Source of the DNA: Chloroflexota bacterium
GTDB taxonomy: Bacteria; Chloroflexota; Dehalococcoidia; Plut-88900
Direction: 5' to 3'
NCBI GenBank assembly: GCA_022572865.1
Contig: JACZVB010000120.1
Coordinates: 1-5,627, forward strand
Length of the DNA: 5,627 bases
A program made the position numbers and the translations under genes. A model generated the notes under the pieces. The model was not told where the DNA came from and searched no databases. It was given only the letters and a program-made list of their open reading frames with translations. Shown here in pieces: positions 1-4,770 of the stretch (position 1 is the first letter of the stretch; the number at the start of each line of letters is the position of its first letter).

Positions 1-61
1 TGGCATGGTGCCGCCTGATAGTATGGCCACGCACCGGCGGAGTCCCTGGACGAGCTGGTCC

Positions 62-109
62 GGGTCACCAGGCCCTGAATACGGGTGGGTGAGGATTTGG
101 TGGTGACCC
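62..109. repeat. Inverted repeat downstream of the 79-aa gene
   Basis: GGGTCACCA at 62-70 is an exact inverted match to TGGTGACCC at 101-109, with about 30 bases between. It lies 31 bases beyond the stop codon of the minus-strand 79-aa gene. It could be an mRNA 3'-end structure, but there is no T-run, so I do not call it a terminator. The rest of 1-139 shows no supported gene. A minus-strand frame stays open to the window edge but has no convincing start or ribosome site. Confidence 0.4.
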
Positions 110-139
110 CGTCTTCAGGTGCGGGGCAGAGGGCGGAGC

Positions 140-379
140 CTAAGGTGTTGCGGATGCTGAGGCCTGGTCACGCCCACTGAGATATTCGCTCAAGGCGGGG
201 GCAGTACCCTCCGAATCCGAAGCCTCAGGCTCCGATCCCTCAAGTGAGGAATCCTGGAACATGACCTCGTCGCCCGAGAAGACTTCGGTGGAGATTAGGG
301 CCATGAGCATTACAAACAGAATCAGGATAATCAAGATCCACCGGACCTGATTCACTATCCCACTTCCTCTTACACTCAT
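140..379 (-). CDS. Small single-pass membrane protein, 79 aa, unknown function
   Basis: The protein is not recognised. Residues 1-13 are short and basic (MSVRGSGIVNQVR). Residues 14-34 form a strongly hydrophobic segment (WILIILILFVMLMALISTEVF). An acidic, Ser/Glu-rich tail of about 45 residues follows and ends SASATP. This is the pattern of a single membrane anchor with a low-complexity exposed tail; a signal-peptide-like export segment is the alternative. I chose the ATG at 379 over the in-frame ATG at 394. The GGGAGGG run at about 386-393 sits at proper Shine-Dalgarno distance before 379, while the 394 start has no ribosome site in front of it. A 9-bp hairpin (399-430) and the duplicated 43-bp element (483-525) lie upstream. 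The gene follows the 121-aa secreted-protein gene on the same strand, separated by 176 bases, so it probably has its own promoter. A real gene is likely; its function is unknown. Confidence 0.6.
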   Translation of the reverse strand: MSVRGSGIVNQVRWILIILILFVMLMALISTEVFSGDEVMFQDSSLEGSEPEASDSEGTAPALSEYLSGRDQASASATP

Positions 380-398
380 CTCAATCCCTCCCATCTGT

Positions 399-430
399 GA
401 TTCGGGGACTCATCGAGCGCCCCCCGAATC
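399..430 (-). promoter_or_regulatory. 5'-leader hairpin ahead of the 79-aa gene
   Basis: GATTCGGGG (399-407) and CCCCGAATC (422-430) form a perfect 9-bp inverted repeat around a 14-base loop. It ends 19 bases before the ATG at 379, just upstream of the GGGAGGG ribosome site (386-393). It has no T-run, so it looks like a leader structure rather than a terminator. A protein-binding operator is equally possible. Confidence 0.45.
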
Positions 431-482
431 TATTCCACCTACTACTTCGATAATAAGTATCCTCTTATTCTCTAAGGCGGTC

Positions 483-525
483 ATCATCCTTTGGGGTGAA
501 TTCAAGGGTGAGGAAAGGGCTAGCC
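483..525 (-). repeat. 43-bp duplicated upstream element, copy 1
   Basis: This copy matches 2110-2152 at 40 of 43 bases, including an unbroken 22-base identity at 504-525 versus 2131-2152. It ends 103 bases upstream of the ATG of the 79-aa gene and begins about 30 bases past the stop of the 121-aa gene. It contains an imperfect palindrome (CCTT-TG-GGGTGAATTC-AAGG). The two copies share strand and distance to a start codon, which suggests a promoter or operator module. A TTGAAT on the minus strand (500-505) resembles a -35 box, but I see no good -10 at the right spacing. Confidence 0.75.
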
Positions 526-555
526 CGTCGTGGTGGAGGTCCAGGGCGGGGAAGG

Positions 556-921
556 CTACCTGGTGACGGTGATATCGGCGTCGTAGGTTGAGCTGCCGAT
601 GGTCACCGATGGGGCGATGGTGACGCCCACCGTAGAGGGAGTATCAGCCGTAAGATTGACTGAGGTGGTCTGTCCCGATCCCGTGGATGCACCCGAGGTT
701 ACCGTCACGTCCACGATATAGGTATCAGTGATGTCGCACTCCACCCGCACGTTGATGCTGGAGATGGTGTCCGAGGCTGCGATGTCATACTGCTGCGCCT
801 GGCAGTGGGGCACGGTGTCGTTCCCCCCGCCCAGGGCCTTTGTGGTGCCGGTGATGGACGCGGCAAACACGCCGGTAGATGCCAGGACCAGCAAGGCTAA
901 CAGTATGCCTATTATCTTCAT
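556..921 (-). CDS. Small secreted beta-rich protein, 121 aa
   Basis: This is an exported protein of unknown function. Residues 1-20 are a clear signal peptide (MKIIGILLALLVLASTGVFA) with an AXA-like end, so cleavage before ASITGTT is likely. The mature part (about 101 aa) is rich in Thr, Ser and Val with alternating beta pattern and no Lys/Arg-rich region. It has only two cysteines, C40 and C62, which could form a disulfide after export. The ATG at 921 is ten bases after the TAG of the 361-aa gene. A weak AGGT overlaps that stop, so co-transcription and translational coupling are likely. Its start of maturity (VFA/ASIT-TT) and the later pattern (D-x-I-S-S-I-N-V ... VDVTVT) resemble the first domain of the upstream protein, so the two are probably paralogues. 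A surface-layer, pilus-like or matrix subunit is possible, but no named family is recognised. Confidence 0.75.
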   Translation of the reverse strand: MKIIGILLALLVLASTGVFAASITGTTKALGGGNDTVPHCQAQQYDIAASDTISSINVRVECDITDTYIVDVTVTSGASTGSGQTTSVNLTADTPSTVGVTIAPSVTIGSSTYDADITVTR

Positions 922-931
922 GATTTATTAC

Positions 932-2017
932 CTAGGGCGAGGCCGGCTTGAGGGGCACCGCTCCAGTTGCCCAGGTATTGCTTATGCCGAGGGTCCACGA
1001 CATTGTGACCGTAGTCGCGCCCGATTCACTGCTCCCGGCGCCGGCGGTTCCGCCTGAGGCCAGGCTCCAACGCTGAGTCTGGTCTGCCCCCACGGTGCGC
1101 GATCCACCACCACCGACGGCCACTGCGTCAACCACCGCTTCTCCTGATGCGCTCGTCACGTCCACCGTCGGGGAAGTCGATGTACCCGAGGCGAAGACAT
1201 CTGTCCCGAGAGGCGTAGTCTGGTGCACCTCTGTCCACGAGGTGGCGCCACCAACCGTTTGCGTCTTAGAGGGCAGGGTCACCACGACACTGTTTGTACC
1301 CGTCGCAGGTGCGACCCGGTACCAGAGCTCTGTCCTGGTGGAAGTGCCGTTGCTCAGGGCTCCGATGAGGGCTAAGTCTTGACCTGCATAGGTGACGCCG
1401 GAGACCACCGTGGCGCCCTTGGTCTCGATTCCCACTACGATGATGCGATTGGTCCCGCTAGACCCTACGGTATGGCTCCAACTGAGGCTGGTAGTGTTTC
1501 CATTAGCAGACGAGGCAGCATCAAAGGCGACCGGGACACTTCCTACCGAGTAAACAACCGATACAGTAGCCACCTTGTAGTAAGCGACCACCGGGCCGTC
1601 CATGGTGATGGCCTGGTTGTAAGTGCCCGAAGTCGAGGATAGGGTTCCGGAGCCGCTGTCCAGGGTGGCCCCCGCCCCGTCTTTAAGGGTGATGGTTACA
1701 TCGACGTTCCCACTCACCTTGGTCCCCCCCACCGTCATGCTAGTGACCTCGTCGCTGACGAGTGTCAGGTCTGAGGACTCTTGACGGGTGACGATGGCAG
1801 AGGCCCCGCTCCAGTCCTGGGTGTAGGTGATGGCGTTGTCGGTCCCGGTGTTCTGGAGGGTCTGTGTCGTTACGGTGATAGAGGCGGCGAAGACCTGGGT
1901 GGTGAAGACGACGGCCAGCAGGGCCACCAGGCCCAGTACCCACCAGGCCCGCCGGTCTTTACCGTTATTAGCCGGTTTACGCCACTTACGCTGGTGCCTC
2001 TTCTTCGTTAAGGGCAT
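932..2017 (-). CDS. Secreted two-domain beta-sandwich-type protein, 361 aa
   Basis: The product is probably an extracellular or cell-surface protein. Residues 1-24 are an unusually long, very basic N-region (MPLTKKRHQRKWRK...). A hydrophobic core follows at about 25-40, with a likely signal-peptidase site after A44 (QVFA/ASITV). Residues 45-160 form a Thr/Ser/Val-rich beta domain similar in pattern to the whole mature 121-aa neighbour. Residues 161-358 look like a second domain, with landmarks FDAASS, LSWSHTVGSSGTNRIIVVGI, VTYAGQDLALIG, ELWYRVAP, QTTPLGT, SGEAVVDAVA, TMSW and GAVPLKP. From memory this module recurs in many secreted proteins of environmental bacteria, but I cannot give it a family name. 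There are no cysteines and no C-terminal anchor. The ATG at 2017 is preferred because AGGAGAGGTG stands just before it. A GTG at 2038 in the same frame would place that ribosome site inside the gene. It is first in a probable operon with the 121-aa gene. Confidence 0.8.
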   Translation of the reverse strand: MPLTKKRHQRKWRKPANNGKDRRAWWVLGLVALLAVVFTTQVFAASITVTTQTLQNTGTDNAITYTQDWSGASAIVTRQESSDLTLVSDEVTSMTVGGTKVSGNVDVTITLKDGAGATLDSGSGTLSSTSGTYNQAITMDGPVVAYYKVATVSVVYSVGSVPVAFDAASSANGNTTSLSWSHTVGSSGTNRIIVVGIETKGATVVSGVTYAGQDLALIGALSNGTSTRTELWYRVAPATGTNSVVVTLPSKTQTVGGATSWTEVHQTTPLGTDVFASGTSTSPTVDVTSASGEAVVDAVAVGGGGSRTVGADQTQRWSLASGGTAGAGSSESGATTVTMSWTLGISNTWATGAVPLKPASP

Positions 2018-2021
2018 ACCG

Positions 2022-2033
2022 TTCACCTCTCCT
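2022..2033 (-). promoter_or_regulatory. Ribosome binding site deciding the start at 2017
   Basis: The minus-strand sequence AGGAGAGGTG-AACGGT-ATG gives a strong Shine-Dalgarno match at normal spacing before 2017. It argues against the upstream in-frame GTG at 2038, which would make this site part of the coding region. Confidence 0.75.
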
Positions 2034-2109
2034 GGCACACCGCCACAACCTCTTTACGCTGACAACCTTTTCATTCAAGGGTATTGTCTCCAGATTGTGA
2101 AACCGGCAC

Positions 2110-2152
2110 ATCACCCTTTGGAGTGAACTCAAGGGTGAGGAAAGGGCTAGCC
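2110..2152 (-). repeat. 43-bp duplicated upstream element, copy 2
   Basis: Second copy of the element at 483-525, differing at three positions. It ends 92 bases upstream of the 361-aa gene start. Its palindrome is better formed here: ACCCTT-TG-GAG, loop TGAA, CTC-AAGGGT (2114-2136). Two of the three differences (A/G at 2122, C/T at 2128) fall in the inner stem and turn Watson-Crick pairs into G-U pairs as read on plus-strand RNA, so pairing is kept. That may be chance. The copy sits between divergent genes, so it could act on either side. Confidence 0.75.
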
Positions 2153-2241
2153 AGTTGCTATAGAGGGCCGGGGCCGGGCAGGAGGGGGGGCTCGATTTTC
2201 TGTGACGGTGTATCGTTTTACCCGCGTTAGTGGAGGCCAAA

Positions 2242-2254
2242 GGCTATAATAGCC
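2242..2254 (+). promoter_or_regulatory. Consensus -10 box inside a palindrome, rhodanese promoter
   Basis: TATAAT at 2245-2250 is a perfect -10 hexamer, about 43 bases before the ATG at 2293. It is embedded in the exact palindrome GGCTAT-A-ATAGCC, a layout expected if a dimeric regulator binds over the -10. No convincing -35 hexamer lies 16-18 bases upstream, which would fit an activator-dependent promoter. A second, weaker box, TATAAG, is at 2265-2270. Confidence 0.5.
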
Positions 2255-2279
2255 GGCATACGTCTATAAGGGTGATGCG

Positions 2280-2285
2280 AGGAGG
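2280..2285 (+). promoter_or_regulatory. Strong Shine-Dalgarno of the rhodanese gene
   Basis: AGGAGG lies seven bases before the ATG at 2293 and fixes that start. An in-frame ATG at 2275 lies upstream of the AGGAGG and has no ribosome site of its own, so it is not favoured. Confidence 0.8.
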
Positions 2286-2292
2286 AGCTAGT

Positions 2293-2985
2293 ATGCCAAC
2301 GATTATCGATAGAGAGAACGTTCAACGGCTTCTAAAAAACGGGGCGCAGCTAGTGGATGTCCTGCCGGAGAACGACTACGAGCAAGACCACCTCCCGGGA
2401 GCGATCAATATCCCACTCCCTATACTGGACCGGAATTCGGTCGCCAATCTCGATCGGCGCCGCCCTGTGATCGTCTACTGTCACGACGTGCTGTGAGACC
2501 TGAGCCCAAGGGCCGCGTGGCGACTCGAAACCCTCGGCTTTACAGAGGTCTACGATTATTTCGATGGCAAAGCGGACTGGGCGGTTGGCGGACTGCCCAG
2601 AGAGGGGAAGGCGGCCCGGGTCATCGATATTGTCCGGCAGGATATTCCGACATGCGCCCTCGGGGACAGGCTCGGGGACATAAGCGAGAAGGTCTCGTCC
2701 GCTGGCAAGAACGTGTGCGTTGTGCTCAATGACGAACAGATCGTACTTGGACGCGTACGCGGCAAGGCGTTCGACGGCGACCCGGATACGAAAGTCGAGG
2801 ACGCCATGCGGTCTGGACCAGCCACGATCCGACCTGACGTCTTTTTACACGACATCGGTCCGCGTATGCACGATCGTCGTGTCGGAAGCTACATCGTGAC
2901 CACTGCCCTGGGACGATTCGTAGGGATACTGTATCGAGATGACGCTGATCGGGCGTTGGATGATCAGGTGAAACGGGGCCATTAG
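2293..2985 (+). CDS. Rhodanese-CBS protein with in-frame TGA, putative selenoprotein (230 aa)
   Basis: Likely a cytoplasmic sulfurtransferase: a rhodanese domain followed by a pair of CBS domains. Residues 1-102 are the rhodanese part, with LVDVLPENDYEQDHLPGAINIPL at 20-42 (the D-x-x-x-x-x-x-Y-x-x-x-H-L-P-G-A signature) and VIVYCHDVL at 59-67. Codon 68 is TGA (2494-2496), followed in frame by DLSPRAAWRLETLGF (69-83) and VYDYFDGKADW. In family members I recall, this loop reads YC-x-D-x-x-C-D-x-SPRAAWRLE, so the TGA stands exactly at the catalytic Cys, and U-D-L-S-P-R keeps the CX4R loop. Residues about 115-226 match two CBS repeats (VCVVLNDEQIVLGRVRG; GSYIVTTALGRFVGILYRDDAD), which usually bind adenosyl ligands. 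The frame after the TGA is open for 162 codons to TAG. Selenocysteine insertion is the favoured reading. A fresh nonsense mutation of TGC or TGT is the alternative, giving a 67-aa fragment. Confidence 0.82.
2494..2496 (+). other. Putative selenocysteine codon (TGA, Sec68)
   Basis: This TGA interrupts an otherwise intact gene at the single position where the rhodanese family has its sulfur-carrying cysteine. Selenocysteine in place of a catalytic Cys is the classic pattern of bacterial selenoproteins. Five residues upstream is a Cys (C63) that the homologues I recall also carry. Whether the host has SelA, SelB and tRNA-Sec cannot be seen in this window. Confidence 0.7.
2502..2540 (+). promoter_or_regulatory. 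Candidate bacterial SECIS hairpin
   Basis: A bacterial SECIS should lie just after the UGA, inside the coding region. Here a stem can form from AGCC (2503-2506) with GGCT (2536-2539) and AGGG (2509-2512) with CCCT (2531-2534). A small upper hairpin, CGC/GCG (2514-2516/2520-2522), has a GTG loop about 20 bases past the TGA. A competing fold is GCC/GGC (2512-2514/2519-2521) with loop GCGT. Both put a G first in the apical loop, as bacterial SECIS elements do. The region is GC-rich, so such stems also arise by chance. Confidence 0.4.
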
Positions 2986-3002
2986 GCCTTGTCAGGCCCT
3001 AA
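2982..3002 (+). terminator. Weak hairpin at the end of the rhodanese gene
   Basis: TTAGGCCT (2982-2989) pairs with AGGCCCTAA (2994-3002) around a TGTC loop, with one bulged base. The stem begins inside the stop codon. There is no T-run after it, so at most it is a factor-dependent or weak terminator or an mRNA-stabilising structure. Confidence 0.35.
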
Positions 3003-3091
3003 ATCGGGTTGGAGTATCCCAGGAGATGGGGATGGGTGGCTCGGGCGTAGCCCTTAGGATTAGTGTCTCTGACAAAACCGGCATTTATGTC

Positions 3092-3144
3092 ATTCTGAGG
3101 AGTCCCGATCCCGACGTAGTCGGGAGGACGACGAAGAATCTCAG
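3092..3144. repeat. Interspersed palindromic repeat (ATTCTGAGG ... GAAGAATCTCAG type)
   Basis: A stretch bounded by ATTCTGAGG and GAAGAATCTCAG encloses a hairpin: TCCCGAC (3109-3115), loop GTA, GTCGGGA (3119-3125). It is extended by GTCC/GGAC (3102-3105/3126-3129) across a three-base bulge. From memory, intergenic repeats with this ATTCTGAGG/GAAGAATCTC frame are widespread in environmental bacterial genomes. It sits in the 409-base gap between two convergent genes and has no coding signal of its own. Confidence 0.6.
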
Positions 3145-3159
3145 TGTAATGCCTAGACC

Positions 3160-3186
3160 CTTAGTCCCGATAAAAACGGGACTAAG
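3160..3186. repeat. Perfect 10-bp hairpin
   Basis: CTTAGTCCCG (3160-3169) and CGGGACTAAG (3177-3186) are exact inverted copies around the loop ATAAAAA. There is no T-run beyond the stem on either side. GGGACTAAG occurs again at 3375-3383, so the arm is a repeated unit. A bidirectional terminator for the convergent genes is possible, but a repeat element is more likely. Confidence 0.6.
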
Positions 3187-3234
3187 AATCGCCCATGAGG
3201 CTTACCAGCCGCGCCACCGAGAATGAGAACCATC

Positions 3235-3334
3235 CTTACCGTTCGTGGTGAGCCTGTCGAACCATGAGCGGTAAGAGTCGCCTGCCCTTCGATCCTTCGG
3301 CCTTGCTCAGGACAGGCAAGCTCAGGACGAACGG
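3235..3334. repeat. Palindromic repeat element (CCGTTCGT ... ACGAACGG)
   Basis: Two nested structures occur here. CTTACCGTTCGTGGT (3235-3249) pairs with ACCATGAGCGGTAAG (3261-3275) over 15 positions with two G-U pairs and an 11-base loop. Separately, 3239-3256 is an inverted match of 3317-3334 at 15 of 18 bases, bounded by CCGTTCGT and ACGAACGG. GCTCAGGAC occurs twice near the right arm. From memory, repeats with the TGTCGAACCATGA and AAGCTCAGGACGAACGG cores are scattered through many environmental genomes. It is non-coding and lies just upstream of the 3' end of the oxidoreductase gene. Confidence 0.65.
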
Positions 3335-3394
3335 GCTATTTTCATATCGGTGACAACAAAAGGACGTTACTAATGGGACTAAGCACCGCGCTCT

Positions 3395-4618
3395 CTACTT
3401 CACCAACTGCTTCAGGTCTGTGGACTCATCGGCAAGCTGTTTCTCGTCCACCCGCACCTTCTGGCCGATGAGGGTCCTGGTGGGTCTCAGATCCTTGAAT
3501 CGGTTCACCACCAGGGCGGCGAGGACAAGACCGTCGTCCATGAAGAAGGCGGTGAATTTCTGCTCTTGCGGGTCGCCACGGTAGACTATGTGGTCCCACT
3601 TGACGGCGTGGCCCAGGTACTGGATGTTCAGGTCGTACTGGTCGGACCAGAAGTAGAGGAGCGGGGCGTAGGGCTCCTGGCGGCCCAGCATGCTGCGTGC
3701 GGCTGCGGCTCCCTGATTGAGGGCGTTGTCCCAGTGCTCGACCCTCAGCCTCTGCCCCAGGCCCGGGTGCCACCAGCTGGCGACGTCCCCAGCGGCAAAG
3801 ATGTTGGGCAGGCTGGTCCGGCAGTATTCGTCTACCAGGATGCCGTTATCGACCTCTATCCCCGTGCCATCGACCAGCCGGGTCTGGGGGGCGACCCCAA
3901 CGCCTATCACCACCAGATCACAGTCGATGGAGGCCCCGGAGCTGGTGATGACCCGCTCTGCCCGCCTGTGGCCCTGAATCTCCGCTATGCCCTCGGACAG
4001 GCGCAGGTCTACCCCATGGCCCCGGTGGATGCCGGCATATATCTCGCCCAACTCATCGCCCAGGACGTGGCGCAGGGGCACGGGCTCTATCTCCAGCAGG
4101 GTGACATCCAGCCCTTTCATCCGGAGTGATGCCGCCACCTCGGACCCGATGAATCCTGCGCCCACCACCACCGCCTTCCGGCTTCGATTTATCGATTCAG
4201 CCAGCCGTTGAGAGTTGCCGATGGTACGGAGATAATACACTTCTTCCAAATCCGTTCCGGGGACGTTCAGCTTCCGGATTCGGCCCCCGGTGGCCAGAAG
4301 GAGCTTGTCGTACCTCAGGGTTTCGCCGGTGTCCAGCTCGACGGTCTGCCCGGCAGGATCCAACCTCGTGACGCCGGTCCCGAGACGGAGGCCTATCTCC
4401 TGCTCGTCATAGAATTCGGGAGGCTTGAAGAACAGCTTCTCCCTTTCCTTCTCTCCTCGAAGGTACTCCTTGGAGAGGGGGGGCCGGTCATAGGGTCTAT
4501 CGGGCTCCCGGCCTATGAGGTGTATGAGGCCATCGAATCCCTCACGGCGCAGGGTCTCAGCGGCGCTGCCTCCGGCGAGATTTGCGCCGACGATCACATA
4601 GCTTTCTTTGGCGGCCAT
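3395..4618 (-). CDS. FAD/NAD(P)-dependent ferredoxin- or rubredoxin-reductase family protein, 407 aa
   Basis: A flavoprotein that most likely moves electrons from NAD(P)H to a small iron-sulfur partner in the cytoplasm. Dinucleotide fold 1 binds FAD: VIVGANLAGGSAAETLR (8-24), with G11-A-N-L-A-G16. ATGG at 109-112 is the usual link. The NAD(P)-binding fold is VVVGAGFIGSEVAASL (150-165), with G153 and G158. E176 at the end of the second strand (TLLEIEP) favours NADH. The second FAD motif is NIFAAGDVA (272-280), followed by RVEHWDNALNQG (292-303). Residues about 316-400 are a C-terminal reductase domain with YFWSDQYDLNIQYLG. The length is normal for the putidaredoxin/biphenyl-dioxygenase reductase group. 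There is no CXXC (only C233 and C266), which excludes disulfide reductases. AAAGGT precedes the ATG. No oxygenase or ferredoxin gene is in view, so the partner is unknown. Confidence 0.92.
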   Translation of the reverse strand: MAAKESYVIVGANLAGGSAAETLRREGFDGLIHLIGREPDRPYDRPPLSKEYLRGEKEREKLFFKPPEFYDEQEIGLRLGTGVTRLDPAGQTVELDTGETLRYDKLLLATGGRIRKLNVPGTDLEEVYYLRTIGNSQRLAESINRSRKAVVVGAGFIGSEVAASLRMKGLDVTLLEIEPVPLRHVLGDELGEIYAGIHRGHGVDLRLSEGIAEIQGHRRAERVITSSGASIDCDLVVIGVGVAPQTRLVDGTGIEVDNGILVDEYCRTSLPNIFAAGDVASWWHPGLGQRLRVEHWDNALNQGAAAARSMLGRQEPYAPLLYFWSDQYDLNIQYLGHAVKWDHIVYRGDPQEQKFTAFFMDDGLVLAALVVNRFKDLRPTRTLIGQKVRVDEKQLADESTDLKQLVK

Positions 4619-4655
4619 TTCGATTTACCTTTCGATATTCGTATACAGGGTAAAG

Positions 4656-4683
4656 AGTATATCACCGCTGGCTTCTGAGTCGA
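4656..4683 (-). promoter_or_regulatory. Probable promoter of the oxidoreductase gene
   Basis: On the minus strand, TCGACT (4678-4683; 4 of 6 to the -35 consensus) lies 16 bases before TATACT (4656-4661; 5 of 6 to the -10 consensus). Transcription would start near 4649, leaving a leader of about 30 bases before the ATG at 4618. Confidence 0.5.
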
Positions 4684-4690
4684 CGGCCAC

Positions 4691-4756
4691 ACGGTTTTCG
4701 AGGTGGCCCTATTCAGAGGGCCTAGGAACCGTTACATTGTTGATAGCATAACCGTT
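4691..4756. promoter_or_regulatory. Repeated AACCGT motifs and hairpin in the divergent region
   Basis: AACCGTT occurs at 4727-4733 and again at 4750-4756, 23 bases apart. ACGGTT, its inverse, is at 4691-4696. Between them GGCCCT (4705-4710) and AGGGCC (4717-4722) form a 6-bp inverted repeat. These sit between the divergent oxidoreductase and lipoprotein genes and could be regulator sites for either. The motif is short, so chance is not excluded. Confidence 0.35.
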
Positions 4757-4770
4757 GGGAGAGAGGTCGT

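Noticed and set aside
1..139. A minus-strand partial gene at the left edge
   Set aside because: An open frame exists, but there is no convincing start, ribosome site or recognisable protein sequence in such a short stretch.
483..525. Reading the 43-bp repeat as a CRISPR repeat or as insertion-sequence ends
   Set aside because: There are only two copies 1.6 kb apart, in direct orientation, with genes between them and no transposase or spacer pattern.
556..2017. Assignment of the secreted proteins to TasA/camelysin or archaellin families
   Set aside because: Only the general look (signal peptide, Ser/Thr/Val-rich beta protein) fits. I see no diagnostic motif.
728..2126. Several open frames opposite or out of frame with the secreted-protein genes
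   Set aside because: They lack ribosome sites and protein-like features, while the minus-strand frames have signal peptides and good starts.
2230..2496. A stand-alone 88-aa truncated rhodanese ending at the TGA
   Set aside because: The family sequence continues in the same frame past the TGA without any shift, so the TGA is better read as a recoded codon within a 230-aa gene.
2713..2985. A separate 90-aa CBS protein starting within the downstream part
   Set aside because: No ribosome site precedes this start (GTG in context), and it is simply the C-terminal part of the rhodanese-CBS frame.
3026..3226. A 66-aa plus-strand open frame between the convergent genes
   Set aside because: It runs straight through two palindromic repeat elements, resembles no protein, and has no good ribosome site for its ATG.
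3566..4129. A 187-aa plus-strand open frame opposite the oxidoreductase
   Set aside because: It is a codon-bias shadow. The minus-strand frame carries clear FAD/NAD motifs over the same bases.
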